A program made the translations under genes and the position numbers. This document shows, one piece after another, positions 1-8,184 of a stretch of 60,149 nucleotides of DNA. The notes under the pieces were generated by a model. It did not search any database. It had not been told where the DNA came from and worked only from the letters and a program-made list of their open reading frames with translations. Each line of letters opens with the position of its first letter. Position 1 is the stretch's first letter. The stretch is from an uncultured Micromonospora sp. (GTDB taxonomy: Bacteria; Actinomycetota; Actinomycetes; Mycobacteriales; Micromonosporaceae): assembly GCA_937951935.1 (NCBI GenBank), contig CALGAM010000025.1, positions 1 through 60,149 of the forward strand, in the 5' to 3' direction.

Positions 1-407
1 ACCGCCGCCGCCGTCCGGACCGGCTTCTGCCGCATCCGGAACGCGAGGACGTCCGCCATCGTGTAGCGGCCGGAGTTGCGCAGCAGCTCGGCGACCAGCA
101 GCAGCGCCACCAGCCAGGCCACCAGGAAGCCGATCGAGTAGAGGAAGCCGTCGTACCCGTAGAGCGCGATGATGCCGGCGATGCCGAGGAACGAGGCCGC
201 CGACATGTAGTCGCCGCCGATCGCCATGCCGTTCTGGAAGCCGGAGAAGGACCGGCCACCGGCGTAGAAGTCGGTCGCCGTCTTGGTCTGCCGGCTGGCC
301 CAGATGGTGATCCCGAGGGTCACCGCGACGAAGATCAGGAAGAGCGTGATGGTCAGCGTGCGGGCCGTGTTGTTGGTCGCGTCCGCCGCCAGGAACAGCT
401 CACTCAC
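1..407 (-). CDS. Sodium:solute (acetate-type) symporter, N-terminal part, cut by window edge
   Basis: The first 135 residues of an SSS-family (TC 2.A.21) transporter resembling the cation/acetate symporter ActP; the gene continues beyond the left edge. Translation from GTG at 407 gives hydrophobic segments at about residues 17-36, 60-82 and 88-108, and the family-typical stretches TDFYAGGRSFSG, GGDYMSAASFLGIAG and LRNSGRYTMADVL. The start GTG overlaps the stop of the upstream DUF485 gene (GTGA, 4 bases), so the two are translationally coupled, as is usual for ActP and its small partner YjcH. Probable role: sodium- or proton-coupled uptake of acetate or another short carboxylate across the cytoplasmic membrane. 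The substrate is inferred from the family only; a close paralogue lies at 4194-5837. Confidence 0.9.
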   Translation of the reverse strand, partial: MSELFLAADATNNTARTLTITLFLIFVAVTLGITIWASRQTKTATDFYAGGRSFSGFQNGMAIGGDYMSAASFLGIAGIIALYGYDGFLYSIGFLVAWLVALLLVAELLRNSGRYTMADVLAFRMRQKPVRTAAA

Positions 408-778
408 CGGGTCACCCCGCTCTCCGCACCGGCCCGCTCCGGGGTGCCGTCCAGCTCCGCGCGGATCCGGTCGGCGACCGGGTCCAGCTTCCGGTCCGCG
501 AAGCGGGAGTACAGCCACGCGATCAGGAAGGTGGAGACGAACTGCAGCAGGCCGAAGACGAGGGCGACGTTGATGTTGCCGACGACCCTGGTCGCCATGA
601 AGTCCCGCGCGTACGCGGAGAGGATCACGTAGAGGGCGTACCAGAGGAAGAACGCCGCGGTCATCGGGAAGACGAAGCTGCGCAGCGCCCTACGCAGGCC
701 GGAGAACTCCTCCGACTGCTGTACCGCGACGTACCGGTCGGGCGTGACGCCCGCCGGCGCGGGGGTGTCCGAGGACAT
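404..778 (-). CDS. DUF485 small membrane protein, partner of the symporter
   Basis: A 124-residue DUF485 (YjcH-like) protein with two membrane helices, at about residues 35-55 and 70-92, and charged ends. Such proteins are found next to ActP-type symporters and are thought to assist or modulate them; the biochemical role is unknown. The frame is open up to 820, but the ATG at 778 is preferred because it has an AAGGTGG ribosome site about 11 bases upstream and gives the usual family length. The stop overlaps the GTG of the symporter by 4 bases, indicating an operon with this gene first. The 225 bases upstream (779-1003) contain no gene I can see. Confidence 0.85.
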   Translation of the reverse strand: MSSDTPAPAGVTPDRYVAVQQSEEFSGLRRALRSFVFPMTAAFFLWYALYVILSAYARDFMATRVVGNINVALVFGLLQFVSTFLIAWLYSRFADRKLDPVADRIRAELDGTPERAGAESGVTR

Positions 779-1003
779 TCGTGGTTTCACCACCTTCACG
801 GGGGCCGAGGTTTCGCGCACCGTATGAAGTGCTTCGGCCGCTGGAAAGTGGTGATCGGGCGGGCCGGTCGGTGGCTGCGCCGAACGGACCTGTCGCTGCG
901 CCCAGTGACGCGGGTCACGCCGCTGGGCGACGGGAGGAAAGGGCTTCTGCCAGGGCCTCGGGACCGGGAACAGCCCCGCCCCGCCCGGGCGCGGGCGGGG
1001 CGG

Positions 1004-1600
1004 TCAGCGGCCCAGCTCCCGGTACCGACCCCGGTGGTGCAGCAGCGGGGCCGCCTCCTCAACCAGCTCGACCGTCTCGATGGTGGCCTCGACCAGCAGC
1101 GCCCAGCCGCACCGCCGCGCGCCGTCGAGCCGGCAGCCGGCCCAGCCACCGGCGTCGGCCGGCACCGGACCGTACGGCGTCCGGACCCACTCGCCGGTGG
1201 CGAACAAACCACCGGGAGCCGGGAAGAGCCCGGCGAAGCGGTCCGCGAGCTGCCGGTGCGCCGGCCCGAGCAGGGCCACGGCGAACCGGCCGCCGGCCGA
1301 CGCGGCGGCCCACAGGTCGGACTCCTCGTCGACCAGGCCGAGCAGCCGGGGTGGATCCCCGTCGGCGACCAGCGTCGACGACACCGTCAGCCCGGCCGGC
1401 TCGCCGGCGGACGCCGGCCCGCCCGCCTCGGCCCCGTCCGGCGACCCGTACGCGGTCCACAGGGTCACCGGTGCGGGAAGCCGGCCGCGCAGCCGCCGCA
1501 CCGGCGAACGTTGGTCGGTCGGGGTGGCGAACGGATCGGTGTGATGGATCCGCGCACCCGGACCCTGGTCCACGCCCGGATCCCGGCTCACCTGCAACAC
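1004..1600 (-). CDS. Flavin reductase-like (FMN-binding split barrel) protein
   Basis: A protein of up to 198 residues resembling the flavin reductase / FMN-binding split-barrel family: LTVSSTLVADGDPPRLLGLV corresponds to the family core strand (TVSS with a following substrate loop), then FAVALLG and HRQLADRFAGL, and the C-terminal HRGRYREL, which matches the HHxGRYR-type end of these proteins. Members reduce free FMN/FAD with NAD(P)H or use FMN as a cofactor. The true start is uncertain: the ATG at 1600 has no strong ribosome site and the first 35 or so residues look poorly conserved in composition. It stands alone on the minus strand, 40 bases downstream of the ABC permease stop, so it may be the last gene of that unit. 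Confidence 0.75.
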   Translation of the reverse strand: MLQVSRDPGVDQGPGARIHHTDPFATPTDQRSPVRRLRGRLPAPVTLWTAYGSPDGAEAGGPASAGEPAGLTVSSTLVADGDPPRLLGLVDEESDLWAAASAGGRFAVALLGPAHRQLADRFAGLFPAPGGLFATGEWVRTPYGPVPADAGGWAGCRLDGARRCGWALLVEATIETVELVEEAAPLLHHRGRYRELGR

Positions 1601-1640
1601 CCGCCCTCGGTCACGGGACCATTGTCACCGGTGCCGCCGG

Positions 1641-3335
1641 TCAGCGCCGGGGGGTGACCGTGAGCAGCAGTTCCGGCATCCGGCGGTCGAGCACGTCACC
1701 GGCCAGGTACGCCCCGAGCAGCGCCGCACCGGTGCCGTACGCCGCGCCGACCGGCAGGGCCAGCCACAGCCAGAGGTCCCCGAGCAGGGCGGTCGCCACC
1801 ACCACCGGAACGCCCAGCACGGCGGTGGCCAGTATCGCCACGAAGCCCAGCAGACTCCGGGCGATCCCGGCGCCCGTGTTGATGGCGAACGGGTTGCTCG
1901 TCTCCGGCAGCGCGTACGCGCCGAGGATCGAGAGGTACATGTTCACCGCCAGCCCGACACCGTACGACGCGAGCAGGCTGCCCACCGCGACACCGAACCA
2001 GGCCGGCTCGCGCAGGAAGAAGACCATGACCACGGAGACCGCCAACAACAGCGGCACGGTGTAGAGCGAGAACGCGACCGCACGCGCGCGCAGCTCCACC
2101 CGCCCCGGGACCCCGGCGATCATGTTCGCCGCGTACGCGCTGCCGTCGAACCCGAACTGGTTGGCCAGGGTGAGCGCCGCGAGGGTGCCGACGAAGAGCA
2201 TCGACCCGCTGAGCACCGTCGGCGAGGCGTCGAAGTCGCCCCCGTCGACCATGCCCCGGCTGCCCACGTTGACCATCACCGGCACGAAGACACCGATGAC
2301 GGCGATGGAGATCAGATTGGACCGCCGACGGGCGTCCCGCCACCAGTACCGCGCCTCGCGCGCCACCAGCGCGCCGTACCTGTCCCGGCTGATCCACGAC
2401 AGCAACCGGGGGAAGAGCTGCGCCACGGCACCACCCGGCACGGACCTGCCGCCGGCCGGGCCGCCGCTGGCCGCCCCCACCATCGCCGACTCCAGCGACC
2501 GGGACCACCACCACAGCAGCGCCCCGAGGGTCACCGCGCCGATCAGCAGTTTGACCGCCGCCGCCCAGGCCCGGCCCTCGGCGGCGTCGACGCCGGCGGT
2601 GTACGGCGCGCCCAGGGGTGTCCACCCGACGATCCGTGCCACGGTCCGTGCCGCGTCCAGGTCGACCCGCCCGGCGGCGTTGATCACGGCGATCTGCGCC
2701 GGGCCGAGCAGGGCGGCGAGCAGCGCGAGCAGGACGGCAGCCAGGTCGCGTACCCGCCGGGACCGCAGCATGGTGGCGAAGGCGCTGGTGACGGCGCGGC
2801 TGACCGCCACGCAGACGAACAGCCCGACGACCACTCCGCACGCGGCCACCAGCGCGGCCGACCAGCCGCCCAGCGCCCCGGCGGTGACCACGAGACCGGC
2901 GGTGGCGACCAGGGTGGCAACCGCCGGCGTGCCGACCAGCGCCGCGGCGAACAGGCCGGTGACCAGGGTGCGACGGCTCAGCGGGAGCAGCGCGAAACGG
3001 GCCGGGTCGAGCGACTCGTCCACGCCGAAGAACACCAGGGGCAGCAGGAGCCAGCCGAGCACCAGCAGTCCGCCGCCGATGCCGGCCATGGGCAGGGCCC
3101 AGGCGGGTTCGTCGGCGAGCGCGGGAAGGGCGAACAGGACGAACCCGGTCACGGCGTACCAGAGTCCACAGCACACCCCGAGGACGAACAGCGAGATCCG
3201 CCAGGCCTGGCCCCGGAGGTTGTTGCCCATCAGCCGCAGCTTCAGGCGGACGAAGTGACGGGTCCGGACCGGCCGGGGCGGGTCGACCCGGGGCGGGGTG
3301 ACCCGGTCGGCCGCGGGGGCGACGGTCACAGCCAT
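1641..3335 (-). CDS. ABC-2 type exporter permease
   Basis: A 564-residue membrane protein with about twelve hydrophobic segments (roughly residues 47-70, 80-105, 125-150, 160-182, 195-215, 258-276, 338-358, 378-398, 418-440, 448-475, 493-518, 520-545) and a basic cytoplasmic N-terminus. No ATPase motifs. Its start overlaps the last 10 bases of the ATP-binding protein gene upstream, so it is the membrane half of that exporter. The size suggests two fused ABC-2-like halves in one chain. The substrate cannot be read from the sequence; families with this layout export lipids, peptides or antibiotics. Confidence is high for the class and nil for the substrate. Confidence 0.85.
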   Translation of the reverse strand: MAVTVAPAADRVTPPRVDPPRPVRTRHFVRLKLRLMGNNLRGQAWRISLFVLGVCCGLWYAVTGFVLFALPALADEPAWALPMAGIGGGLLVLGWLLLPLVFFGVDESLDPARFALLPLSRRTLVTGLFAAALVGTPAVATLVATAGLVVTAGALGGWSAALVAACGVVVGLFVCVAVSRAVTSAFATMLRSRRVRDLAAVLLALLAALLGPAQIAVINAAGRVDLDAARTVARIVGWTPLGAPYTAGVDAAEGRAWAAAVKLLIGAVTLGALLWWWSRSLESAMVGAASGGPAGGRSVPGGAVAQLFPRLLSWISRDRYGALVAREARYWWRDARRRSNLISIAVIGVFVPVMVNVGSRGMVDGGDFDASPTVLSGSMLFVGTLAALTLANQFGFDGSAYAANMIAGVPGRVELRARAVAFSLYTVPLLLAVSVVMVFFLREPAWFGVAVGSLLASYGVGLAVNMYLSILGAYALPETSNPFAINTGAGIARSLLGFVAILATAVLGVPVVVATALLGDLWLWLALPVGAAYGTGAALLGAYLAGDVLDRRMPELLLTVTPRR

Positions 3336-4087
3336 GCCAGCTCCTCACCGGTGGCGGTGCGGCCGCCGACCACCTCGACGAAGACCTCCTCCAGTGACCG
3401 GTCGCCGCGCACCTCGTCGAGGGTGCCGGCCCGCTGGATGATCCCGCCGGCCAGGATCGCGACGTGGGTGCAGAGCCGCTCCACCACCTCCAACACGTGG
3501 CTGGAGAAGATCACCGTCCCGCCGTTGCCGACGTACCGCTGCAGGATCTCCCGGATCAGCGCGGCGGAGACCGGGTCGACGGCCTCGAACGGCTCGTCGA
3601 GGACCAGCAACCGCGGGCTGTGCAACAGCGCGCAGGCCAGGGCGATCTTCTTCTTCATCCCGGCCGAGTAGTCGACGACCAGGGTCCGTCCCGCGTCGGC
3701 CAAGGCGAGCACGTCGAGCAGCTCCCGGGCCCGCTGGTCGACCACCGCCGGGTCCATGCCCCGCAGCAGGCCGTGGTAGGCCAGCAGCTCCGGCCCGGTG
3801 AGCCGGTCGAAGAGCCGTACCCCGTCGGGCATCACCCCGAGCAGTTGCTTGGCCTGCAGCGGGCTGGCCCACACGTCGTGGCCCAGCACCCAGGCGCTCC
3901 CGGAGTCCGGGCGGAGCAGCCCCACCGCCATCGACAGGGTGGTCGTCTTGCCCGCCCCGTTGGGGCCGAGCAGCCCGTAGAACGAGCCGACCGGGACGTC
4001 GAGGTTGAGGCCGGACACGGCGACCTTGGTGTCAAAACGCTTCACCAGACCACGCAGGGCCAGGGCAGCGGGCGCGGAGCGGTTCAT
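3326..4087 (-). CDS. ABC transporter ATP-binding protein
   Basis: A 253-residue nucleotide-binding subunit. Walker A is GPNGAGKTT, the signature is YSAGMKKK (a variant of LSGGQ), Walker B is LLVLDEPFEAVDP and the H-loop lies in FSSHVLEVVERL. These features match the ABC-2 exporter ATPase subfamily. The frame is open to 4153, but the ATG at 4087 is preceded by GAGG and yields the normal length, so I use it. The gene overlaps the permease (1641-3335) by 10 bases; together they should form a homodimeric-ATPase exporter in the cytoplasmic membrane. The gap of 106 bases upstream separates it from the symporter gene at 4194. Confidence 0.92.
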   Translation of the reverse strand: MNRSAPAALALRGLVKRFDTKVAVSGLNLDVPVGSFYGLLGPNGAGKTTTLSMAVGLLRPDSGSAWVLGHDVWASPLQAKQLLGVMPDGVRLFDRLTGPELLAYHGLLRGMDPAVVDQRARELLDVLALADAGRTLVVDYSAGMKKKIALACALLHSPRLLVLDEPFEAVDPVSAALIREILQRYVGNGGTVIFSSHVLEVVERLCTHVAILAGGIIQRAGTLDEVRGDRSLEEVFVEVVGGRTATGEELAWL

Positions 4088-4193
4088 GACCTCGACCGTA
4101 GCCGCCGCTGACCAACGATCGTTCAGGCCGGGGTATGACCCGCGCCTCCTCACCGAGCGGGAGAACCATCCGTCGCGGGAGGGACCCCGCGGG

Positions 4194-5837
4194 TCAGAGC
4201 CGGAGCGCCTCGGGGGCGTGCAGCCGGAGCATCGTCGCCGCGACGTCGGCCGGCGTCCGGCGCCGGGTGGCCCAGGAGACGGTGATCATCACGGTGAAGG
4301 CGAGCGGGACGGTCCAGGCCGCCGGCTGGGCGAGCAGGACGGCCGGCCAACCGGTCAGCTCCGGGCCGACGACGGTGAGGAGCACGGCACCGATGGCCGC
4401 ACCGCCACCGACCAGGATCCCCGCGGCCGTGCCGACGTCGGTGAGGCCCCGCCACCAGATGCCGAGCACGAGCAGCGGGCAGAAGCTGGAGGCGGCCACC
4501 GCGAAGGCCAGGCCGACGACCTGCGAGACGTCCAGCCCCGAGACGTACAGCGCGAGCAGCATCGGGACCAGACCGGCGACGATCGTGGCGAGCCGGAAGT
4601 CGCGTACCGAGCCGCGGCCGAGCAGGTCGGTGGAGAGCACCCCGGCGACGCTGGTGAGCAGCCCGGAGGAGGTGGAGAGGAAGGCGGCGAACGCCCCGGC
4701 CGCGACCAGGGCGGCCAGGAGTTGTCCGGTCAGGCCGTTGCCGAGCGCCGCGCTGGGCAGCAGCACCACCACCGCGTCACTGCGCCCGGTCAACAACAGC
4801 TGCGGGGTGTAGATCCGGCCGAGGACGCCGTACAGGGTGGGAAGCAGGTAGAAGGTGCCGACCATGGCCAGCACGACCAGGGTGGTGCGACGGGCCGCCG
4901 CCCCGTCCGGGTTGGTGTAGAAGCGGACGAGCACGTGCGGCAGCCCCATGGTGCCGAGGAAGGTCGCCAGGATCAGCGAGTACGTGGCGAACAGCTCCCG
5001 GTCGTCGTCCCCGGCCGTGCCCGGCAGCAGCCAGTCGGCCCCGTCGACGGCGTCCACACTGGAGATCTTCGGCACCGGGTCGCCCTCGGCGAAGCTGAGC
5101 TCGTCGCCGGGGCGTACCTCCCGGGTCGTACCGTCGGGCAGGGTGAGTGTCGCGGCGTGCTCGACCACGACGGTGGTCGCGGCGGGGAAGACGGTGCCCG
5201 CCTCCGGGGTCACCGCCGGCCGCCCGTCCGACTGCCACTGCAACACCAGGAAGATCGCCGGTACGGCGAGCGCGGTCAGCTTCAGCCAGTACTGGAACGC
5301 CTGCACGAAGGTGACGGCGCGCATCCCGCCCAGCGCCACGTTCCCGGTCACCACCGCGCCGACCAGCAGCGCCCCCAACTCGTACGGCCCGCCGGCCACG
5401 GTGGCGACGGTGAGCCCGGCCCCCTGCAACTGCGGCACGAGGTAGAGCCACCCGATGAAGACCACGAAGACGGTGGCGAGCTTGCGCAGCCTCCGGGAGC
5501 CCAGCCGCAGCTCACAGAAGTCGGGCAGGGTGAACGCGCCGGAGCGGCGCAGCGGCGCGGCCACGAAGAGCAGCAGCGCGAGGTAGCCGGCGGCGAAGCC
5601 GACCGGGTACCAGAGCACGTCGACGCCGTGTTTCAGGATCAGCCCGGCGATGCCGAGGAACGAGGCGGCGGACAGGTACTCCCCGCCGATGGCCGCCCCG
5701 TTCCAGGTCGGGCTGACCATGCGGGAGGCGACCAGGAAGTCGGAGGTGGTCCGGGCCAGGGTCAACCCGTAGAAGCCGATCGCGACCGTGGCCAGGGTGA
5801 CCACGATGATCGCCGGTATGACGTACGGGTTGCTCAC
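4194..5837 (-). CDS. Sodium:solute symporter (ActP-like)
   Basis: A full-length 547-residue SSS-family transporter with about 13 membrane helices. Diagnostic stretches include SDFLVASRMVSP, GGEYLSAASFLGIAGL, LRRSGAFTLPDFCELRL and GGMRAVTFVQAFQYWLK. An extracytoplasmic loop of about 90 residues (near residues 210-290) between helices carries acidic and glycine-rich sequence. GTG start at 5837, with the upstream partner gene ending 3 bases before it. It is the second ActP-like gene in 6 kb; the two proteins are similar in their motifs but clearly not recent copies. Likely function is sodium-driven uptake of acetate or another monocarboxylate; the substrate is inferred. Confidence 0.9.
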   Translation of the reverse strand: MSNPYVIPAIIVVTLATVAIGFYGLTLARTTSDFLVASRMVSPTWNGAAIGGEYLSAASFLGIAGLILKHGVDVLWYPVGFAAGYLALLLFVAAPLRRSGAFTLPDFCELRLGSRRLRKLATVFVVFIGWLYLVPQLQGAGLTVATVAGGPYELGALLVGAVVTGNVALGGMRAVTFVQAFQYWLKLTALAVPAIFLVLQWQSDGRPAVTPEAGTVFPAATTVVVEHAATLTLPDGTTREVRPGDELSFAEGDPVPKISSVDAVDGADWLLPGTAGDDDRELFATYSLILATFLGTMGLPHVLVRFYTNPDGAAARRTTLVVLAMVGTFYLLPTLYGVLGRIYTPQLLLTGRSDAVVVLLPSAALGNGLTGQLLAALVAAGAFAAFLSTSSGLLTSVAGVLSTDLLGRGSVRDFRLATIVAGLVPMLLALYVSGLDVSQVVGLAFAVAASSFCPLLVLGIWWRGLTDVGTAAGILVGGGAAIGAVLLTVVGPELTGWPAVLLAQPAAWTVPLAFTVMITVSWATRRRTPADVAATMLRLHAPEALRL

Positions 5838-5840
5838 GGC

Positions 5841-6257
5841 TCAGCGCTCCGGCCGCTGGACCACGTCGGTGAAGTCCTGCTCGTTGCGCTCGGCCAGCCG
5901 CACGTACGCCCAGCCGACCGCGACCAGGAACGGGAACGCGGCGACCCCGAGCAGCAGCCACGGCAGGTTGATCCCGAAGAGTTTCGCCATGGCGACCCTG
6001 GGGGCGATGGCGAAGAGCAGCGGCAGCCCGCCGAGCCCGATCGCCACCACCAGCGACAGCCGCAGCGCGAGCGCGAGCTGGGCCCGGACCAGCCCACGGA
6101 CCAGGACGTCGCCGACCTCGGTCTGCTGGGTCAGCTCCGCCCGGGTCAGGTCGGGCCGGGCGCGCCGCCGGGCGACCTCGGCCAGCACCACCCGGGTCCT
6201 GCGGGGCGGCGTCTCCGGCGGACCCGGGTGCGGCGGCGGATCGGCGGGGGTGGCCAC
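5841..6257 (-). CDS. Small membrane protein, DUF485-like partner of the symporter
   Basis: A 138-residue protein with a basic, proline-rich cytoplasmic N-terminus (about residues 1-65) and two membrane helices, about 67-90 and 100-122. It ends 3 bases before the symporter at 4194-5837, mirroring the DUF485-symporter order at 404-778. By position and topology it is the cognate small subunit, although its N-terminal half is longer than a typical DUF485 protein. The ATG at 6257 is the only good start. Upstream, 6258-6449 holds no gene that I recognise. Confidence 0.75.
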   Translation of the reverse strand: MATPADPPPHPGPPETPPRRTRVVLAEVARRRARPDLTRAELTQQTEVGDVLVRGLVRAQLALALRLSLVVAIGLGGLPLLFAIAPRVAMAKLFGINLPWLLLGVAAFPFLVAVGWAYVRLAERNEQDFTDVVQRPER

Positions 6258-6449
6258 TCCGGCAGTTTCACCGGCTCAGCACGAATGTCAAGTGCACGTG
6301 GGCACGGTGGGGTGTTCGTCGGGAATCCACCCTGCCGGCCGCGCCCGGACGGGGCCCGCGCGCCGTGGCCGGCGGCTCCGGGTGCGGTGACGCGGGGCCG
6401 GCCGACCCGGCGGGGGATCGCCCCGGCGACACCCGGGGCGGGGTGGGGA

Positions 6450-7025
6450 TCAGGCCGGCGACGCCTGGTCGTCGAGGTCGTCGGCGGTGAGCAGGCTGGT
6501 GAGCCGCAGCTCGCGGGCGGTGGCCGGCGGGCAGTCGGCGACGACCGCGCTCGCGCCGACCACGCTGGCACCCCGGGCCGCCACGATCTCGTGCAGGGCG
6601 CGGAGTTGGGCCCCGCTGGTCACCCAGTCGTCCACCAGCAGCGCCCGGTCGCCGGGCCCGAGGTGCCGGTCGCGTACGCCGAGCGCCAGCCGGCGGCCCC
6701 GGTGGTCCGGTTCGGTCCAGGCCCAGGTGGTGGGTTCGGCGATCCGCCGGTGGGCGTCGTGCTTGTACGCCGCGAGGAAGCCGACCCCCAGGGCGCCGGC
6801 GACCAGCGGACCGAGCAGGAACCCGGTGCTCTCGGGGGCGATGACGACGGTGGGTCGGGCGGCGCGGTACGGCCCGGCGAGCGCCGGGCCGAGGGCGCCG
6901 AGGATCTCCGGGTCGCGCCACCAGCCGGAGACGTCACTGACCAACAGGTCGCTCTCCGGTCCCGGATCGGTCCAGCGGAACGCCTCGATCAGCCGTCGCC
7001 TGAGTTCGGTTCCCATTCCCGCCAT
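6450..7025 (-). CDS. PRPP-dependent phosphoribosyltransferase
   Basis: A 191-residue protein of the type I phosphoribosyltransferase fold. The PRPP-binding motif is ALLVDDWVTSGAQ, preceded by a core strand (TVVIAPESTGFLLGPLVA) as in adenine phosphoribosyltransferases, and followed by GASVVGASAVV. It contains WAWTEPDHRGRRLALGV where base-specific contacts would lie. The product could be an adenine/xanthine-type salvage enzyme or a regulator of that fold; the base is not evident. Start ATG at 7025 (a second in-frame ATG lies at 7016). The promoter region contains a tandem repeat array (7101-7175). Confidence 0.8.
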   Translation of the reverse strand: MAGMGTELRRRLIEAFRWTDPGPESDLLVSDVSGWWRDPEILGALGPALAGPYRAARPTVVIAPESTGFLLGPLVAGALGVGFLAAYKHDAHRRIAEPTTWAWTEPDHRGRRLALGVRDRHLGPGDRALLVDDWVTSGAQLRALHEIVAARGASVVGASAVVADCPPATARELRLTSLLTADDLDDQASPA

Positions 7026-7100
7026 TGTCGTCCCGTCCCGGGCCACCCCCGCCCGGCCGGACCCCGCCGCGGGCCGCCGGGTGGCGCCCGGTGCCGCCCC

Positions 7101-7175
7101 GCCCGTCTCTGTCCCGCCCGTCTCTGTCCCGCCCGTCTCTGTCCCGCCCGTCTCTGTCCCGCCCGTCTCTGTCCC
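7101..7175. repeat. Tandem repeat, 5 perfect copies of a 15-bp unit
   Basis: Five uninterrupted identical copies of gcccgtctctgtccc at 7101, 7116, 7131, 7146 and 7161. They lie in the 335-base divergent gap (7026-7360) between the phosphoribosyltransferase (minus) and the RlpA-like gene (plus). Apart from the array, the gap holds an AT-richer stretch at about 7250-7275 and a TTGACT at 7292-7297 that might be a -35 box for the downstream gene, but no convincing -10 at normal spacing. The unit length is a multiple of three, so reading frames across it stay open, which explains spurious open frames there. Confidence 0.9.
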
Positions 7176-7360
7176 GGTGCGGTCCTGCCCCGGTCCGCGC
7201 AGCCGTCAGCGCCCGGGACGTCCGACCCAGTCGGGGTCGGATGATCGGCTACACGTTTCACCTTATTTATGGGCATACCACTACGAGCCCATTGACTTCC
7301 GACGTACCCCTCTCGTTACGGTCCGACCCGATCTTTGCCGTCGTACGAGAGGACGAGCCG

Positions 7361-8014
7361 GTGGCGGGTAGACACGCGCGAGTTCGGTTCTCCAGGCCAC
7401 GCACCGGTCTGGTGGCGTCGGGTGCGGTCGCACTGGTCCTGGTCGCCGCGGGGGCGGCCGGCGCGGTCCGGTTCGGTGTCGGTGGGGACACCCCCGCGGT
7501 GTCACCCGTGGCCGAGGCCACCACCGCGACCAGCGAGACCGCGTCGAGCGGCCCGGTCCTGGCCGACCCGGTTCCGTCTCCCACCACCGCGGTGCCGTCC
7601 CGGTCGCCGGAGCGGGCCTCGCGGTCCAGCCCGCGGCCCACCCCGTCCCGCTCCACCGCGGGCACCCGCTCCACCGCCGCGAAGAAGACGACCACGCGGG
7701 CGACGTCGAGCCCGCGGCCCGAGCGGATCGTCGAGTCCGGCTCCTGCGGTGCCTCCTTCTACGCCCAGGGACAGGTCACGGCGAACGGCGAGGCGTTCGA
7801 CCCGAACGCCCTGACCGCCGCGCACCGGACCCTGCCGTTCGACACCCGGGTCCGGGTCACCAACCCGGCGACCGGCGCCTCCGTGGTGGTACGGATCAAC
7901 GACCGCGGCCCGTTCGTCGACGGCCGGTGCATCGACCTCTCCCGGGCGGCGTTCGAGGCGATCGCGCCGCTGAGCATGGGTGTGCTCACCGTGCGGTACG
8001 AGGTCCTCGGCTGA
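7361..8014 (+). CDS. RlpA-like double-psi beta-barrel exported protein
   Basis: A 217-residue protein. A hydrophobic segment at about residues 17-38 (after a basic N-terminus) is an anchor or signal peptide; a Ser/Thr/Pro-rich linker runs to about residue 125; the C-terminal 90 residues form a RlpA-type double-psi beta-barrel with GSCGASFYAQGQVTANGE, AAHRTLPFDTRVRVTN, VVVRINDRGPFVDGR and IDLSRAAFEAI. Such domains bind or cleave peptidoglycan or act as expansin-like wall proteins. The frame is open upstream to 7025, but GTG 7361 has AGAGGA 8 bases upstream and starts just before the signal region, so it is preferred. Acts outside the membrane at the cell wall (inferred). Confidence 0.85.
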   Translation: MAGRHARVRFSRPRTGLVASGAVALVLVAAGAAGAVRFGVGGDTPAVSPVAEATTATSETASSGPVLADPVPSPTTAVPSRSPERASRSSPRPTPSRSTAGTRSTAAKKTTTRATSSPRPERIVESGSCGASFYAQGQVTANGEAFDPNALTAAHRTLPFDTRVRVTNPATGASVVVRINDRGPFVDGRCIDLSRAAFEAIAPLSMGVLTVRYEVLG

Positions 8015-8038
8015 TCCGGCCTCCCGACGGGGCAGGGC

Positions 8039-8078
8039 GGCCAACCGGTTGTGGTCCTTCGACCCGCAACCGGTGGCC
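8039..8078 (+). terminator. Hairpin terminator after the RlpA-like gene
   Basis: Arms 8039-8051 and 8067-8078 pair over 12 bp with a single-base bulge (core CAACCGGT), 25 bases after the stop. No long T-run follows, as is common in very GC-rich actinobacteria. Confidence 0.5.
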
Positions 8079-8184
8079 GACCGCCCGACGAGGCCCGACG
8101 GAACCGCGACGGTCGGTGGCGCCAGTGGTCGGAACCCCGTCCGCCGAGGGGCCAAGGCCGTACACTCGCCCAGGTCGATCAGGC

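Noticed and set aside
4005..7244. A 1079-codon open frame on the plus strand
   Set aside because: It runs antisense to well-supported genes (ABC ATPase, symporter, partner, phosphoribosyltransferase) and has the Arg/Gly/Glu-rich composition typical of shadows in GC-rich DNA.
7025..7360. N-terminal extension of the RlpA-like protein through the 15-bp repeats (VPPVS repeats)
   Set aside because: A good ribosome site and signal-like segment place the start at 7361; the upstream frame is open only because the repeat unit is a multiple of three.
8131..8166. ECF-type promoter (GGAACC ... CGTACACT) before the SpoIIE phosphatase
   Set aside because: The spacing between the two boxes is about 22 bases, too long for the known ECF -35/-10 geometry.
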